From Bacillus sp. AFS088145 (GTDB taxonomy: Bacteria; Bacillota; Bacilli; Bacillales; Bacillaceae_G), in the NCBI RefSeq assembly GCF_002564465.1, contig NZ_NUUX01000008.1, forward strand, positions 39,953-103,952: 64,000 bases of DNA, given 5' to 3'. The notes beneath the pieces are model-generated. The model was not told where the DNA came from. It made no database searches and saw only the letters and a list, made by a program, of their open reading frames with translations. Numbering within the stretch: the first letter of the stretch is position 1; every line of letters begins with the position of its first letter. Both the position numbers and the translations under genes were made by a program. This document shows, piece after piece, positions 27,833-37,491 of the stretch.

Positions 27833-28726
27833 CTATTGATTCATTTTTAAATTTTTAATCGTAATCTTTTGGTGAACAGCATCTGTTGGACTAACTGGAT
27901 ATTTAAATACCTCATCGTTAATTCGTAGCTCAACATTATTAGAAGCACCAATATTTACTGTTACTTCATTTTCAGCTGTTAAGTCGTAGTTTTGAGTTTG
28001 TCCGTGTTTTAAAATTCCTGAATAAAACATTTTTCCATCAGCATTTTTTAAATCTACATAACTTTCACCATTTGCAACTACTTCTAATTTAAATACATCC
28101 GTACCAGATAAAGAAATAGTAGTTCGTTTACCCGCTGCAGAGTCAACAGTAATTTTTTGCGCTGGTGTTTGCTCAGTCACATCATTTTTCGGTTTCTCTG
28201 TTTTTTTCGTATTATTAACTTTTGCCTGATCTAGCGCATTATTTTTTGGTTTTTCAATTTCAGAATTAGAGTTAGATTGAGATTGATTCGTATCCGCAGA
28301 TTTATCATCATTTTTTGATGGGAACATCATATAAATAGCGATGCAGATTCCAATGATAAGAATCGCTACTAGTATCCTTGGTAAATAATCCATTATACGT
28401 GATGTCTTAACATTGTTTAATGGTTCTTTAAGCTTCGATGCTCTACTAGGAATCTCTTCATGCTTTACTTCTTCTACTGGATTTGCCACAGTTGATTCCT
28501 CTACTACTGGCTTTTCAGTTAGAAATCCAGAAACGTCAACACCAATTGTTTCTGCATATTGTCTAATAAATGCACGAACATAAAATTGCCCTGGCAATAT
28601 TTCATAATTACCTTCTTCAATTGCTTCAAGATAACGTTTCTGAATCTTCGTTAACTCTTGTACATCGTCAATTGATAAGCCTTTCGCTTCTCTTGCTTCT
28701 CGTAAATATTTTCCTAATTCTGTCAC
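27833..28726 (-). CDS. ymfM: RodZ-like protein YmfM (HTH, single membrane segment, DUF4115)
   Basis: A 297-residue cell-shape factor of the RodZ type. The N-terminal Cro-like HTH at about 1-70 (LGKYLREAREAKGLSIDDVQ) would contact MreB filaments. One membrane helix lies near 115-135 (ILVAILIIGICIAIYMMF). A Lys/Asn/Thr-rich linker follows, then a C-terminal extracytoplasmic DUF4115 domain. The start is GTG. It precedes pgsA as in B. subtilis. Confidence 0.9.
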   Translation of the reverse strand: MTELGKYLREAREAKGLSIDDVQELTKIQKRYLEAIEEGNYEILPGQFYVRAFIRQYAETIGVDVSGFLTEKPVVEESTVANPVEEVKHEEIPSRASKLKEPLNNVKTSRIMDYLPRILVAILIIGICIAIYMMFPSKNDDKSADTNQSQSNSNSEIEKPKNNALDQAKVNNTKKTEKPKNDVTEQTPAQKITVDSAAGKRTTISLSGTDVFKLEVVANGESYVDLKNADGKMFYSGILKHGQTQNYDLTAENEVTVNIGASNNVELRINDEVFKYPVSPTDAVHQKITIKNLKMNQ

Positions 28727-28746
28727 AAGTTACACCCCAACTAACT

Positions 28747-29538
28747 TTAAAAATCAAACATCGAGAACGAGTTGTGTCCATTTTTATCCATTTGGTCTAC
28801 AAGTTCATATTTAATTTCTTCATTTTCATCATTTCTTAATTCAATTATGTAATCAAAATCTTCTAAAGAGTATTCAGTTTGCTGTACAAATACATCAGGA
28901 TGCTCCACTACTTTCACAGAAGACATTGCCATAATTTCGCGAACCAATTGCCAATGTTGCTCATTTGCTCTTCTATGAGAAAGAATGCCATCAATAATAA
29001 ATACATTATCTGAATTATATTCATCTTCTATTAATTGACTTCTTAATGTTTGTTTAATTAATGTTGATGAAACAAATAACCAGCGTTTATTTGCACATAC
29101 ACTTGCTGCTACAACTGATTCAGTTTTACCAACACGAGGCATCCCTCTAATTCCGATTAGCTTATGGCCTGGCATTTTAAATAACTCTGCCATAAAATCA
29201 ACAAGCATTCCTAAATCATCGCGGACAAAACGAAAAGTCTTTTTATCATCTACGTCTCGTTGAATATAAGTACCATGTCTTACAGCTAAACGATCTCTTA
29301 GAGTTGGCTTTCTAAGTTTAATTATTGTTATATTGTCCATAGTATTTAAAATTGATTCAAATCTAGTAATTTGATCATCGTTATCGCAACCAAGTAACAT
29401 GCCGCGTTTCATTGTGTCGACACCATTGATTGTTAAAATATTAATCCCTAGCATACCGATTAGCGATGCAATATCTCCAAGTAGTCCAGGGCGATTCTTA
29501 TGTATTTCATACTCAAAATACCATTCGATTAACTCCAT
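28747..29538 (-). CDS. ymfK: YmfK family protein (DUF3388)
   Basis: A 263-residue protein of the DUF3388 family, found next to ymfM in Bacillus. The N-terminal 75 residues look like an ACT-type ligand domain (EYEIHKNRPGLLGDIASLIGMLGINIL). A P-loop-like segment GIRGMPRVGKTESV lies near 130-143. The rest has no known motif. Function is unknown; the combination suggests a ligand-responsive nucleotide-binding protein, which is inference. GGGGGTATAGGT lies before the ATG. Confidence 0.85.
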   Translation of the reverse strand: MELIEWYFEYEIHKNRPGLLGDIASLIGMLGINILTINGVDTMKRGMLLGCDNDDQITRFESILNTMDNITIIKLRKPTLRDRLAVRHGTYIQRDVDDKKTFRFVRDDLGMLVDFMAELFKMPGHKLIGIRGMPRVGKTESVVAASVCANKRWLFVSSTLIKQTLRSQLIEDEYNSDNVFIIDGILSHRRANEQHWQLVREIMAMSSVKVVEHPDVFVQQTEYSLEDFDYIIELRNDENEEIKYELVDQMDKNGHNSFSMFDF

Positions 29539-29650
29539 ACCTATACCCCCTATTTGTTAACTACTTAACTCTACATTTAATAATAAACGATTTCGCCATA
29601 ATATAAAAGGTAAAATATGTGAAATAAATAACTTTCGACGGGAATTTTTA

Positions 29651-30379
29651 CTATGAAGTATGCCAACCGCCGTTTACTCCAAGAATTTGGCCAGTTATAT
29701 AAGAAGATTGTTCGGAAATTAGGTAATTTACAGTATTCGCAATTTCACTTGGAAGAGCTAAACGATTCATTGGAATTTCATTTGCAATTTCTTTTAACTC
29801 TTCTTCACTAAAGAAATTTAACATATTCGTTTTGACGGCACCCGGAGCAACAGCATTTACTTTTATTCCACTTGGCCCTAATTCTTTAGCTAATGCCATT
29901 ACATAGGCATTTTGAGCACCTTTAGTAGTTGAATATAATACTTCACATGAAGCACCAATTTGTCCCCATATGGACGAAATAACAACGATGCTACCAGATT
30001 TTTTAGCCACCATATTAGGAAGAAAATGATTGACTACTTTGATCAAACTTTTTATATGTAATTGAGTCATTCGATCGATTTCTTCATCACTTACATCGTT
30101 AATCAAACCAATGATTGAAAAACCCGATGCATACACAATTGAATCAATTTTATCATTTATTTGTGATGTTAAAATTTCAACTCCATTTTCAACTGATAAG
30201 TCCGCTTGAACGAATTGGCAATTTACTTCAATCTTATTAGCCAATTCAATCAGTTCGTTAAGTGGTTCTTTATTACTATTATAATGGACAACTAAATCAT
30301 ATTTTTCATTGATTAACTTTTTCGAAATTGCAAAGCCAATGTCACCACTAGCTCCAATTACTAGAATTCTTTTTCTCAT
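29651..30379 (-). CDS. ymfI: SDR oxidoreductase YmfI (elongation factor P 5-aminopentanone reductase)
   Basis: A 242-residue short-chain dehydrogenase. The cofactor loop GASGDIGFAI is at 8-17, the active site is Ser (VVISSIWGQ) with YSTTKGA (Tyr-x3-Lys), and the C-terminal NYLISEQSSYITGQILGVNGGW is classical. B. subtilis YmfI reduces the 5-aminopentanonyl group on Lys32 of EF-P to 5-aminopentanol; family and position support the same role here. A FabG-like activity is the alternative. GGAGATT precedes the ATG. Confidence 0.88.
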   Translation of the reverse strand: MRKRILVIGASGDIGFAISKKLINEKYDLVVHYNSNKEPLNELIELANKIEVNCQFVQADLSVENGVEILTSQINDKIDSIVYASGFSIIGLINDVSDEEIDRMTQLHIKSLIKVVNHFLPNMVAKKSGSIVVISSIWGQIGASCEVLYSTTKGAQNAYVMALAKELGPSGIKVNAVAPGAVKTNMLNFFSEEELKEIANEIPMNRLALPSEIANTVNYLISEQSSYITGQILGVNGGWHTS

Positions 30380-30527
30380 TTATTATAATCTCCATTTTTT
30401 CGAGGTTTTAATGCAGGTTTAAAGAGTATTAAGAAATATAAAGGCAAGCGAAAGAGACTCTCTTAAAAATTTTTATTAATAAATAGTACACTTAGATTCT
30501 TTATAAATCCTTAATTTTTTAAATTTC

Positions 30528-30556
30528 AAAAAGCATCCCATATAAGGATGCTTTTA
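30528..30556 (-). terminator. ymfFH terminator
   Basis: AAAGCATCC pairs with GGGATGCTTT around a 6-nt loop, ending in T5. Confidence 0.8.
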
Positions 30557-30563
30557 AATTCAT

Positions 30564-31847
30564 TCAATGAGGAAGAACAAAAAATTCACTCATATAGTCT
30601 TCATTTATTAGATGACTAGCACTTTCTTTTAGATCCTCTACAGAAATAGATTGTAACACAGATACGATGTCAAATAAATGCATATCTAAGAACGCATATC
30701 GCGTAAATTGGTTAGCGATATATTCTGGAGAATTTAATGAGCGTAGGAATCCGCCAATTTTCTTTTTAACTACGCGATCAACAATTTCTTTTTCCCACTG
30801 ATGATTTTTTGAGTCTAATAGCACTTCTTTTATTTTTTCTGAAAGTTTTTCAGGTGAAGTGGAATCCCCTCCGATGATCGCAAAAGCAAAACCATTTTCT
30901 GCAGAGTAATCATATGAGAACGTATCATCGATTAAACCATCTTCATACATTTGTTGATACGTATTTGAGCCTTTACCAAATAAATAATCAAGTAATACTG
31001 AAATTGATAATTCATGCTTTAATAATTCACTTCCACCTTTAGGTGCAGAAAAATCTTTCACGCCAACCAGCACTTTCGATGATTGGACATTCATATGTAA
31101 CACTTTTTTCTTTTCTGCAGATTCAGGAGTTTCTTCAGGGAAAAATCTCTTTATTTCATTTGCATCTTTGAACGTTTTTTTGCTTTGGTTGTCTCTAATT
31201 AAATTCATTGTTTTATCAGGGTCTACTGGACCTACAACAAAAAACAACATATTACTTGGGTGATAAAAAGTTTCGTAACAAGTATAAAGTAATTCTTTTG
31301 TAATTTTTGAAATTGATTCAACCGTACCAGCAATATCTGTTCTAACAGGATGTTTACCATATAAATTTGCAATCATCCCAAAATATTGTCTCCAATCAGG
31401 GTTATCTTCGTACATTTTAATTTCTTGACCAATGATCCCTTTTTCTTTTTCAACACTTTGATCAGAAAAATAGGGTTCTTGAACAAAATCAATTAAAGTC
31501 ATTAAATTTTGTTCTACATTATTCGTTGCTGAAAATAAATAAGCAGTTCGGGTAAAACTTGTAAACGCATTAGAAGATGCGCCTTGTTTACTAAAAACCT
31601 GGAATACGTCCCCATCTTTCTTTTCAAACAATTTGTGCTCTAAAAAATGAGCAATCCCATCTGGTACAACTAATTTTTCATCTTTTCCTAAAGGAATAAA
31701 TTCAGAATCAATCGAACCGTATTTAGTTGTAAAGGTCGCATATGTTTTGTTGTAGCCTTGTTTAGGAAGAATATATACTTTTAATCCGTTTTCAAGCTCC
31801 TCGAAATAAAGCGTTTCATTTAATTGTTCAAAATACTTTTTTTCCAT
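30564..31847 (-). CDS. ymfH: M16 family zinc peptidase YmfH
   Basis: A 427-residue pitrilysin-like peptidase. The inverted zinc motif HFLEH is intact at 67-71, with the distal Glu in the EKGIIGQEIKMYEDNP block. It is the catalytic partner of YmfF, whose stop codon overlaps its start by one base. Pairs of one active and one inactive M16 protein form clamshell heterodimers in other bacteria. Substrate unknown. A terminator directly follows. Confidence 0.9.
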   Translation of the reverse strand: MEKKYFEQLNETLYFEELENGLKVYILPKQGYNKTYATFTTKYGSIDSEFIPLGKDEKLVVPDGIAHFLEHKLFEKKDGDVFQVFSKQGASSNAFTSFTRTAYLFSATNNVEQNLMTLIDFVQEPYFSDQSVEKEKGIIGQEIKMYEDNPDWRQYFGMIANLYGKHPVRTDIAGTVESISKITKELLYTCYETFYHPSNMLFFVVGPVDPDKTMNLIRDNQSKKTFKDANEIKRFFPEETPESAEKKKVLHMNVQSSKVLVGVKDFSAPKGGSELLKHELSISVLLDYLFGKGSNTYQQMYEDGLIDDTFSYDYSAENGFAFAIIGGDSTSPEKLSEKIKEVLLDSKNHQWEKEIVDRVVKKKIGGFLRSLNSPEYIANQFTRYAFLDMHLFDIVSVLQSISVEDLKESASHLINEDYMSEFFVLPH

Positions 31848-33124
31848 TATGCTCCCTCCTGACCCTTTAAGAAATAAGTTGTGTGAAGTTTAATTTTATT
31901 AGCTACAGTTACAATTTCATCTTTAGTAACTTTTTCGATTTCAGGGAACCAGTCCTCGATCGGACGTTCATTTCCTGCAGATTGGTCATTGAATAATGTT
32001 TCAATGATTCCATAAGCAGTGTCCATACTTTCTAATAGACTGTTTTTAATCACTAATTTTGTTTGATCAATTTCCTCTTCAGTGAAATTTCCCTTTTTCA
32101 TCTCTTCAAGCTGTTCAGCAATAATTGTTGTTGCTTTTTCATAATTTTCACTTGCTATACCAGACATGACCATTAAAATTGATTTATGACTTTCAAAACG
32201 AGAAGCAGCATAGTATGCTAAGCTATTTTTTTCTCGTACATTGATAAATAATTTTGAATGAGAGAATCCGCCAAAAAGTCCATTAAATACTTGAAGTGCA
32301 AAGTAATCTGGATCTTTAATCGAGATCCCAGTAGTATAACCGATGTGTAGTTTTGCCTGATTTAATTTTTGCTCTTCAATTACTTCATTAGGAGAATCGA
32401 CTGGTGTTGCTTTTGTTGTATCAACTGTTAATTTTCTACTAGTTGTGTTTCTAAAATTCTCTTCAACTAATTGTTTACATTGGTCAAATGCAACATCTCC
32501 AACTATATAAAGATCAATTAAATCTTGTTGCAAAGCTTTTTCATAGTACTTATAAAGTGACTCAGCTGTAATTGAATTGACATCTTCTGTTTTTCCATTT
32601 GCAAGTAACGCATAAGGTTCATCCTTAAACATTTCTTCCACTAGTCGTTGATTTGCATATTTCAATTTATCATCATTAATTGATTGAATTCGTTGTACTT
32701 GTGTTCTTTTTTGAGTTTCAACATGCTTAGCTGAAAAAACACCATTTTCTAAAAATGGATTTTGCCAAATTGAAGCAATAAGCAAGAGCGCTTCATTTAA
32801 TAATGAACCTTGATTTGAAAGGTATTTTTCATTTGCAATATCAATTGTAAATGACATAACATGATAATCACCTTTTTTTGATACGTCTACAAAGAAGGTC
32901 GCCCCATATAATTCTTCTAATTTTCTTCGAATTTCACCATTGGTAGGAAGATCTTTTGTTCCACTTTGCAATACATAAGGTAAAATTCCGCGATACGATA
33001 CTGTATCTTCTTCAAGTTTTCCACGTACTTTTAACGTAATCGAATTTGTTTTAAATTTTTCAGTTGTTACCACATGTAGTTTAATACCGTTTATATCACT
33101 ATTTTTGTACTGTAACAAATTCAA
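31847..33124 (-). CDS. ymfF: M16 family peptidase-like protein YmfF (no zinc motif)
   Basis: A 425-residue M16-fold protein. At the place of HxxEH the sequence reads KLEELYGATFF, so metal-binding residues are absent; the R/Y pair typical of M16 partner subunits may lie in GLFGGFSHSKLF and NSLAYYAASRF. It is therefore expected to be the non-catalytic subunit for YmfH, encoded immediately downstream with overlapping stop/start. AAGGAGGG precedes the ATG. Confidence 0.88.
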   Translation of the reverse strand: MNLLQYKNSDINGIKLHVVTTEKFKTNSITLKVRGKLEEDTVSYRGILPYVLQSGTKDLPTNGEIRRKLEELYGATFFVDVSKKGDYHVMSFTIDIANEKYLSNQGSLLNEALLLIASIWQNPFLENGVFSAKHVETQKRTQVQRIQSINDDKLKYANQRLVEEMFKDEPYALLANGKTEDVNSITAESLYKYYEKALQQDLIDLYIVGDVAFDQCKQLVEENFRNTTSRKLTVDTTKATPVDSPNEVIEEQKLNQAKLHIGYTTGISIKDPDYFALQVFNGLFGGFSHSKLFINVREKNSLAYYAASRFESHKSILMVMSGIASENYEKATTIIAEQLEEMKKGNFTEEEIDQTKLVIKNSLLESMDTAYGIIETLFNDQSAGNERPIEDWFPEIEKVTKDEIVTVANKIKLHTTYFLKGQEGA

Positions 33125-33246
33125 ATTGAACCCTCCTTAGTCAAATACTATTTACTCATATTTATTTCCAATATCTTCATTGTATCTCTAATTTTACCAA
33201 AAATAAAACCTACTGCTTAGTTTACCCAAAATAATTAATTCAAATA

Positions 33247-33282
33247 AAAAGAAGCTTCGGATTTTATAAAGGAAGCTTCTTC
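33247..33282. terminator. Hairpin in the ymfF-nupQ gap
   Basis: AAGAAGCTTC pairs with GAAGCTTCTT around a 15-nt loop. No adjacent gene end explains it; the minus-strand flank is only moderately T-rich. Confidence 0.4.
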
Positions 33283-33329
33283 GTACTCTTACAAAAGAAA
33301 ACAGACAATTAATATCAAGATTTCTCTTA

Positions 33330-33450
33330 ATAAAATAAGTTGTATGTGGTTGATTTCCCCTACAGTAGCCTCCTCGTTCCTGCGTGGTCTTTAACCTTCC
33401 CGCATTTCCCACAGGAGTCGAACATACTTCAATTCCAATCAACTTATTAA
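33330..33450 (-). repeat. Decayed intergenic palindromic repeat, copy 2
   Basis: The 568-bp gap between nupQ and ymfF lacks a convincing gene. On the minus strand this block has GACTCCTGTGGGAAATGCGGG and later CACGCAGGAACGAGGAGGCT, which can partly pair. It aligns with the 24.4-kb segment over 45 bases. A 96-codon frame crosses it but has no ribosome binding site and follows the repeat. Confidence 0.45.
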
Positions 33451-33650
33451 AAAAGATATGTTTACTTAAACACTTCAAAATCATTTTTATTAATTAAACC
33501 TTTCAAATATCATTTAACCTAAAATTTATTCAATTATCTATAAAAATATTTCAAGTATTTAATTCATGATCTTAGTTCATAATTCTTGATTTTTAAAAAT
33601 CAAATGATAAAAAAACTGCATAAATACGGAAGACTAATTTTCTACAAAAG

Positions 33651-33680
33651 AAAAAAGCTTCCCTTTTAATAGGAAGCTTC
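33651..33680 (-). terminator. nup operon terminator
   Basis: GAAGCTTCC pairs with GGGAAGCTT, followed by T6, after nupQ. Confidence 0.85.
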
Positions 33681-33692
33681 ATAAACATTTAT

Positions 33693-34640
33693 TTATCGTT
33701 TACCTTTTTCATATGCAACACCAACTGATTTTGGTGCTTGAGATGATTTTGAGAAAATTACTAATGCGATTAAAGTTACTACGTATGGGAATAACTTTAA
33801 TGCTAATGGTGGGATATGAGCTAAACTTGGAATAACTTGCGATACATTGGCAATTGTTGTAGCTACACCAAAGAATAATGTCGCTGCTAAAATTCCAAGT
33901 GGTTTCCATTGTCCAAAAATTAATGCAGCAATTGCTAAGAAACCAAGACCTGCAACACTACCTGTAAATTCGCCAGAGTATGTTACTAAAATAATTGCTC
34001 CACCTAGTCCAGAGAATGCACCAGAAATAATAACGCCAAGGTAACGGATACGGTATACGTTAATACCTGCTGCATCAGCTGCTTGAGGGTATTCACCACA
34101 TGCACGTAGACGTAAGCCTAAACGAGTTTTATAAAGTATAAATGTACTAATGATTAGAATACCGATGACTAACCATGTTGTAGAATAAGTGTTTTTAAAG
34201 AATAAATCTCCTAGAATTGGAATGTTCTTTAAGACTGGGATATCAGTACGTGTAATACCGTTAATACTGATATTTCCTGATCCAGTAATATTTCTTGCTA
34301 AGAAGATTGTTAAAGCACCTGCAATCATATTAATTGCGATACCACTAATTACTTGATCTGCGTGTAAATTTATACTTGCAAACGCATGTAGTAAAGAAAA
34401 TAAAGCACCTGTAAGAACTGCAACAAGAATTCCTACCCAGATTACCCAAACTTCACCTTGATGAGTTTCTTGAAGTTTTGAAATTGTTAAGGCACTAGCA
34501 AAACCACCAACAACCATTAATCCTTCTAAACCAATATTTACGACACCGCTTCGCTCAGAAAATAAACCACCTAATGCTACGATTAATAATGGAATCGTAT
34601 AGGCAATTGCATATGGGAAAATTTGTATAATTAAATCCAT
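33693..34640 (-). CDS. nupQ: Nucleoside ABC transporter permease (NupQ/YufQ type)
   Basis: A 315-residue inner-membrane permease of the branched-chain/ribose-type BPD_transp_2 family, with 8-9 hydrophobic helices. The EAA-like loop region near GLGGAIILVTYSGEF and GINVYRIRYLGVIISG matches YufQ and simple-sugar/nucleoside permeases. It is the last gene of the nupNOPQ operon, 3 bp after nupP. With NupP it forms the channel for purine nucleosides such as guanosine in B. subtilis. Confidence 0.9.
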   Translation of the reverse strand: MDLIIQIFPYAIAYTIPLLIVALGGLFSERSGVVNIGLEGLMVVGGFASALTISKLQETHQGEVWVIWVGILVAVLTGALFSLLHAFASINLHADQVISGIAINMIAGALTIFLARNITGSGNISINGITRTDIPVLKNIPILGDLFFKNTYSTTWLVIGILIISTFILYKTRLGLRLRACGEYPQAADAAGINVYRIRYLGVIISGAFSGLGGAIILVTYSGEFTGSVAGLGFLAIAALIFGQWKPLGILAATLFFGVATTIANVSQVIPSLAHIPPLALKLFPYVVTLIALVIFSKSSQAPKSVGVAYEKGKR

Positions 34641-34643
34641 GCC

Positions 34644-35711
34644 TTATTTCACCTTCTCTCCTACATTGCTGTTTTTGTATTTGCGTGATTTCGATACTCG
34701 ATCTATAACTTTCTTAATTAAAATACTAGTTGCAGAGAAATAAATAATGATTGCAATAATAACATCAGCAATATCTGGTGGAATTGAAGTCATTGCACTC
34801 ATAAAACCTTTACCAGAATACAATAGTCCAAAGAAAATAGCTGAGAAAAATACGCCTACTGGTGTATTCATTCCTAAAAGTGCCACGGCAATTCCGTCGA
34901 ATCCTTCGGTAGGTAAAACACCTATTTGAATTAGTGATGCATTACCAGCGAATTGAACAACACCTGCTAACCCTGCAAGTCCACCTGAAATCATCATTGA
35001 TAAAATAACATTTCTATTTACTGAAATACCCGCGTATTCAGCAGCACTACGGTTGTAACCTACAGCTTTTAATTCATACCCTAATACTGTACGATTAATA
35101 ATAAATGAAATAACGATTACCATAATAACGGCGATAAATAAACCGAAGTTAATATATGAACCACCAAATAAATTTGATAAAAATGGCATTTTTAATGTTG
35201 CAGCATCTGCTAGCATTTTTGACTCTGTTTCAGTGCTACCTTTAAAATATTGTGGTACTAAATAATAAACAGTCCAGTATGAAATCCAGTTCATCATAAT
35301 CGTAGAAACTACTTCGTGAACATTAAATTTAGCTTTTAGTAACCCTGGAATAAATGCCCATACTGCACCTGCAATAAAGGCTACAATTACCATAATCGGA
35401 ACTAAGATAAGAGTAGGTAAATCGACAGTTAAACCAACTGCAGAAGCACAAAATCCTGCGAAAAGCATTTGGCCAGCTGCACCAATATTAAATAAACCTG
35501 TTCTGAATGCAAATGCAACAGAAAGTCCTGTTAAAATTAACGGAGTAGCAGTAGCAAATGTATTACCAATGCGCTCCGGATCTTTTAATCCACCTTGGAA
35601 TAAATAAGTAAACCCTTCTACTGGATCATTACCTGTTACTAAAATTAATAATGCTCCAGCTAGTAAACCTAATAATATGGCAATTAGAGAAATGATTCCT
35701 CCCTTTTTCAT
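34644..35711 (-). CDS. nupP: Nucleoside ABC transporter permease (NupP/YufP type)
   Basis: A 355-residue permease with about ten membrane segments. It shares with NupQ the conserved cytosolic loop (YAGISVNRNVILSMMISGGLAGLAG) that contacts the ATPase. The C-terminal tail is basic (KKVIDRVSKSRKYKN). The start ATG overlaps the end of nupO by 4 bases, indicating translational coupling. The pairing of a longer P and shorter Q permease is typical of BMP-dependent nucleoside transporters. Confidence 0.9.
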   Translation of the reverse strand: MKKGGIISLIAILLGLLAGALLILVTGNDPVEGFTYLFQGGLKDPERIGNTFATATPLILTGLSVAFAFRTGLFNIGAAGQMLFAGFCASAVGLTVDLPTLILVPIMVIVAFIAGAVWAFIPGLLKAKFNVHEVVSTIMMNWISYWTVYYLVPQYFKGSTETESKMLADAATLKMPFLSNLFGGSYINFGLFIAVIMVIVISFIINRTVLGYELKAVGYNRSAAEYAGISVNRNVILSMMISGGLAGLAGVVQFAGNASLIQIGVLPTEGFDGIAVALLGMNTPVGVFFSAIFFGLLYSGKGFMSAMTSIPPDIADVIIAIIIYFSATSILIKKVIDRVSKSRKYKNSNVGEKVK

Positions 35712-37231
35712 GCCCCTTCACCTCTCCTTATACCAGCCATCATTAATCCTAATTCATCTTCATTTGTGTCTTTGGCATTAACGATATCAACGATTTCTCC
35801 AGCATTTACGATTGCAATGCGGTCAGATAAATTAAGAACTTCATCTAGTTCTAACGAGATCAATAGAACAGCTTTTCCACTATCTCTTTGCTCAATTAAT
35901 CTCTTATGAATATACTCTATCGAACCAACATCTAATCCACGTGTTGGCTGACACGCAATTAATAACTCAGGCTTAAGTTCGATTTCGCGACCAATGATTG
36001 CTTTTTGTTGGTTTCCTCCAGACATTGATTCAACGACTGTTTTAGCACCTTCACCAGAGCGTACATCGAATTCTTCAATGATTTTCTTTGCATGTTTGGC
36101 AATCGCAGCTTTATCTAAAACTCCATATTTAGAGAATGGTTCTTGATTATAAATCTCTAAAACAACGTTTTCTTCAATTGTATATTCAAGAACAAGTCCT
36201 CTTTTTTGACGATCCTCTGGAATATGTGCAATACCGCTTCTAATTCGCTCACGTATACTGTTTTTTGTAATATCTTGATTTTTTAATAAAATAGAACCCT
36301 CTTCAATCGGTCTTAACCCTGTAATTGCTTCAACAAGTTCAGATTGTCCATTTCCTTCAACTCCGGCAATCCCAACGATTTCACCTGCTCGAACTTGAAG
36401 TGTAGCATTTTTTAAACCTAAAACTTTTTTATTATTTTTGACACTTAAATTATTTACATCTAGTACAACTTCACCAGGTTTTGATTCTACTTTATCTACC
36501 TTGAAAGACACCTGACGTCCGACCATCATAGATGCCATTTCAGCTTCAGATGTTTGTTTTACATCAACTGTACCAATGTACTTCCCATGACGAATTACTG
36601 TACATTGATCTGCAACAGCTTTAATTTCTTTTAATTTATGAGTAATGATAATGATTGACTTACCTTCATTAATCAAGTTTTTAATAATCTTCATTAAATC
36701 TTGTATTTCTTGTGGAGTAAGTACTGCTGTTGGCTCATCTAGGATTAATACTTCAGCATTACGGTATAAAGTTTTTAAAATTTCAACTCTTTGTTGCATC
36801 CCTACTGTAATATCTTCAATCTTTGCATATGGATCTACATTTAAACCGTAAGTTTTAGAAAGCTCTTCAATACGTTTTGCTGCAGTCTTGATATCTACTA
36901 CTAGACCCTTTTTAGGTTCAAGACCTAGAATAATATTTTCTGTTACTGTAAAATTTGAAACTAATTTAAAATGTTGATGAACCATTCCGATTCCTAGTTC
37001 ATTAGCAACATTTGGATTTGAAATTTTAACTTCATTACCTTTTATTTTTATAATCCCTTTTTCGGGTGTGTACATTCCAAAAAGGACGGACATTAAAGTT
37101 GATTTCCCTGCTCCGTTTTCACCTAATAAAGCATGAACTTCCCCTTTTTTTAATCGTAGTGTAATATTATCATTCGCTATAATGCCAGGAAACTCTTTTG
37201 TTATATTTAGCATCTCCACTACATATTCCAT
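35708..37231 (-). CDS. nupO: Nucleoside ABC transporter ATP-binding protein (NupO/YufO type)
   Basis: A 507-residue tandem ABC ATPase. The first domain has Walker A GENGAGKST at about 38-46 and Walker B ILDEPTAVL. The second has the degenerate P-loop GVEGNGQSEL and the signature-like MSGGNQQKA near residue 405, as in RbsA-type proteins. The normal ATP site is thus probably the first. It energises NupPQ. AAGGAGGAAAAT precedes the ATG. A 260-bp spacer with two hairpins separates it from nupN. Confidence 0.93.
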   Translation of the reverse strand: MEYVVEMLNITKEFPGIIANDNITLRLKKGEVHALLGENGAGKSTLMSVLFGMYTPEKGIIKIKGNEVKISNPNVANELGIGMVHQHFKLVSNFTVTENIILGLEPKKGLVVDIKTAAKRIEELSKTYGLNVDPYAKIEDITVGMQQRVEILKTLYRNAEVLILDEPTAVLTPQEIQDLMKIIKNLINEGKSIIIITHKLKEIKAVADQCTVIRHGKYIGTVDVKQTSEAEMASMMVGRQVSFKVDKVESKPGEVVLDVNNLSVKNNKKVLGLKNATLQVRAGEIVGIAGVEGNGQSELVEAITGLRPIEEGSILLKNQDITKNSIRERIRSGIAHIPEDRQKRGLVLEYTIEENVVLEIYNQEPFSKYGVLDKAAIAKHAKKIIEEFDVRSGEGAKTVVESMSGGNQQKAIIGREIELKPELLIACQPTRGLDVGSIEYIHKRLIEQRDSGKAVLLISLELDEVLNLSDRIAIVNAGEIVDIVNAKDTNEDELGLMMAGIRRGEGA

Positions 37232-37343
37232 AATTTTCCTCCTTGATATTACGAAGTCATTTTTTATTTTAAAGTTTTACTTGATTTCGAAATATTTTCT
37301 ATATTTTTTATTTAAGGAGGGCGTAACTCTCTCTCCCGATCGT

Positions 37344-37401
37344 CATGCCCTAATCAATTGGAAGCTTTACCAGTTAAGTGCTTGCAATTGATTAAAGCAT
37401 G
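37344..37401 (-). other. Long imperfect hairpin between nupN and nupO
   Basis: CATGC, AATCAATTG and GAAGC on one side pair with GCTT, CAATTGATT and GCATG on the other. It lies in the 260-bp intercistronic spacer and has no T-run, so it may be an mRNA stability element. Confidence 0.4.
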
Positions 37402-37423
37402 AAAGAAAAAAATCATTTTTAGG

Positions 37424-37470
37424 GTAGAAGAAGCATATAAAAGGGTCTCCTTTCCTATGCTTCTTCTATC
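37424..37470 (-). terminator. Intra-operon hairpin after nupN
   Basis: TAGAAGAAGCATA pairs perfectly with TATGCTTCTTCTA around a 17-nt loop, 20 bp past the nupN stop. It could partly terminate or protect the nupN message and so raise binding-protein levels above the ATPase and permeases. Confidence 0.6.
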
Positions 37471-37491
37471 ATTTATTAATTAGAAAGATAA

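Noticed and set aside
33194-33484. 96-codon frame on the minus strand
   Set aside because: It lies over the palindromic repeat, lacks a ribosome binding site and has no protein-like pattern.
37182-37391. 69-codon plus-strand frame before nupN
   Set aside because: It covers the intercistronic hairpin on the opposite strand and has no ribosome binding site.
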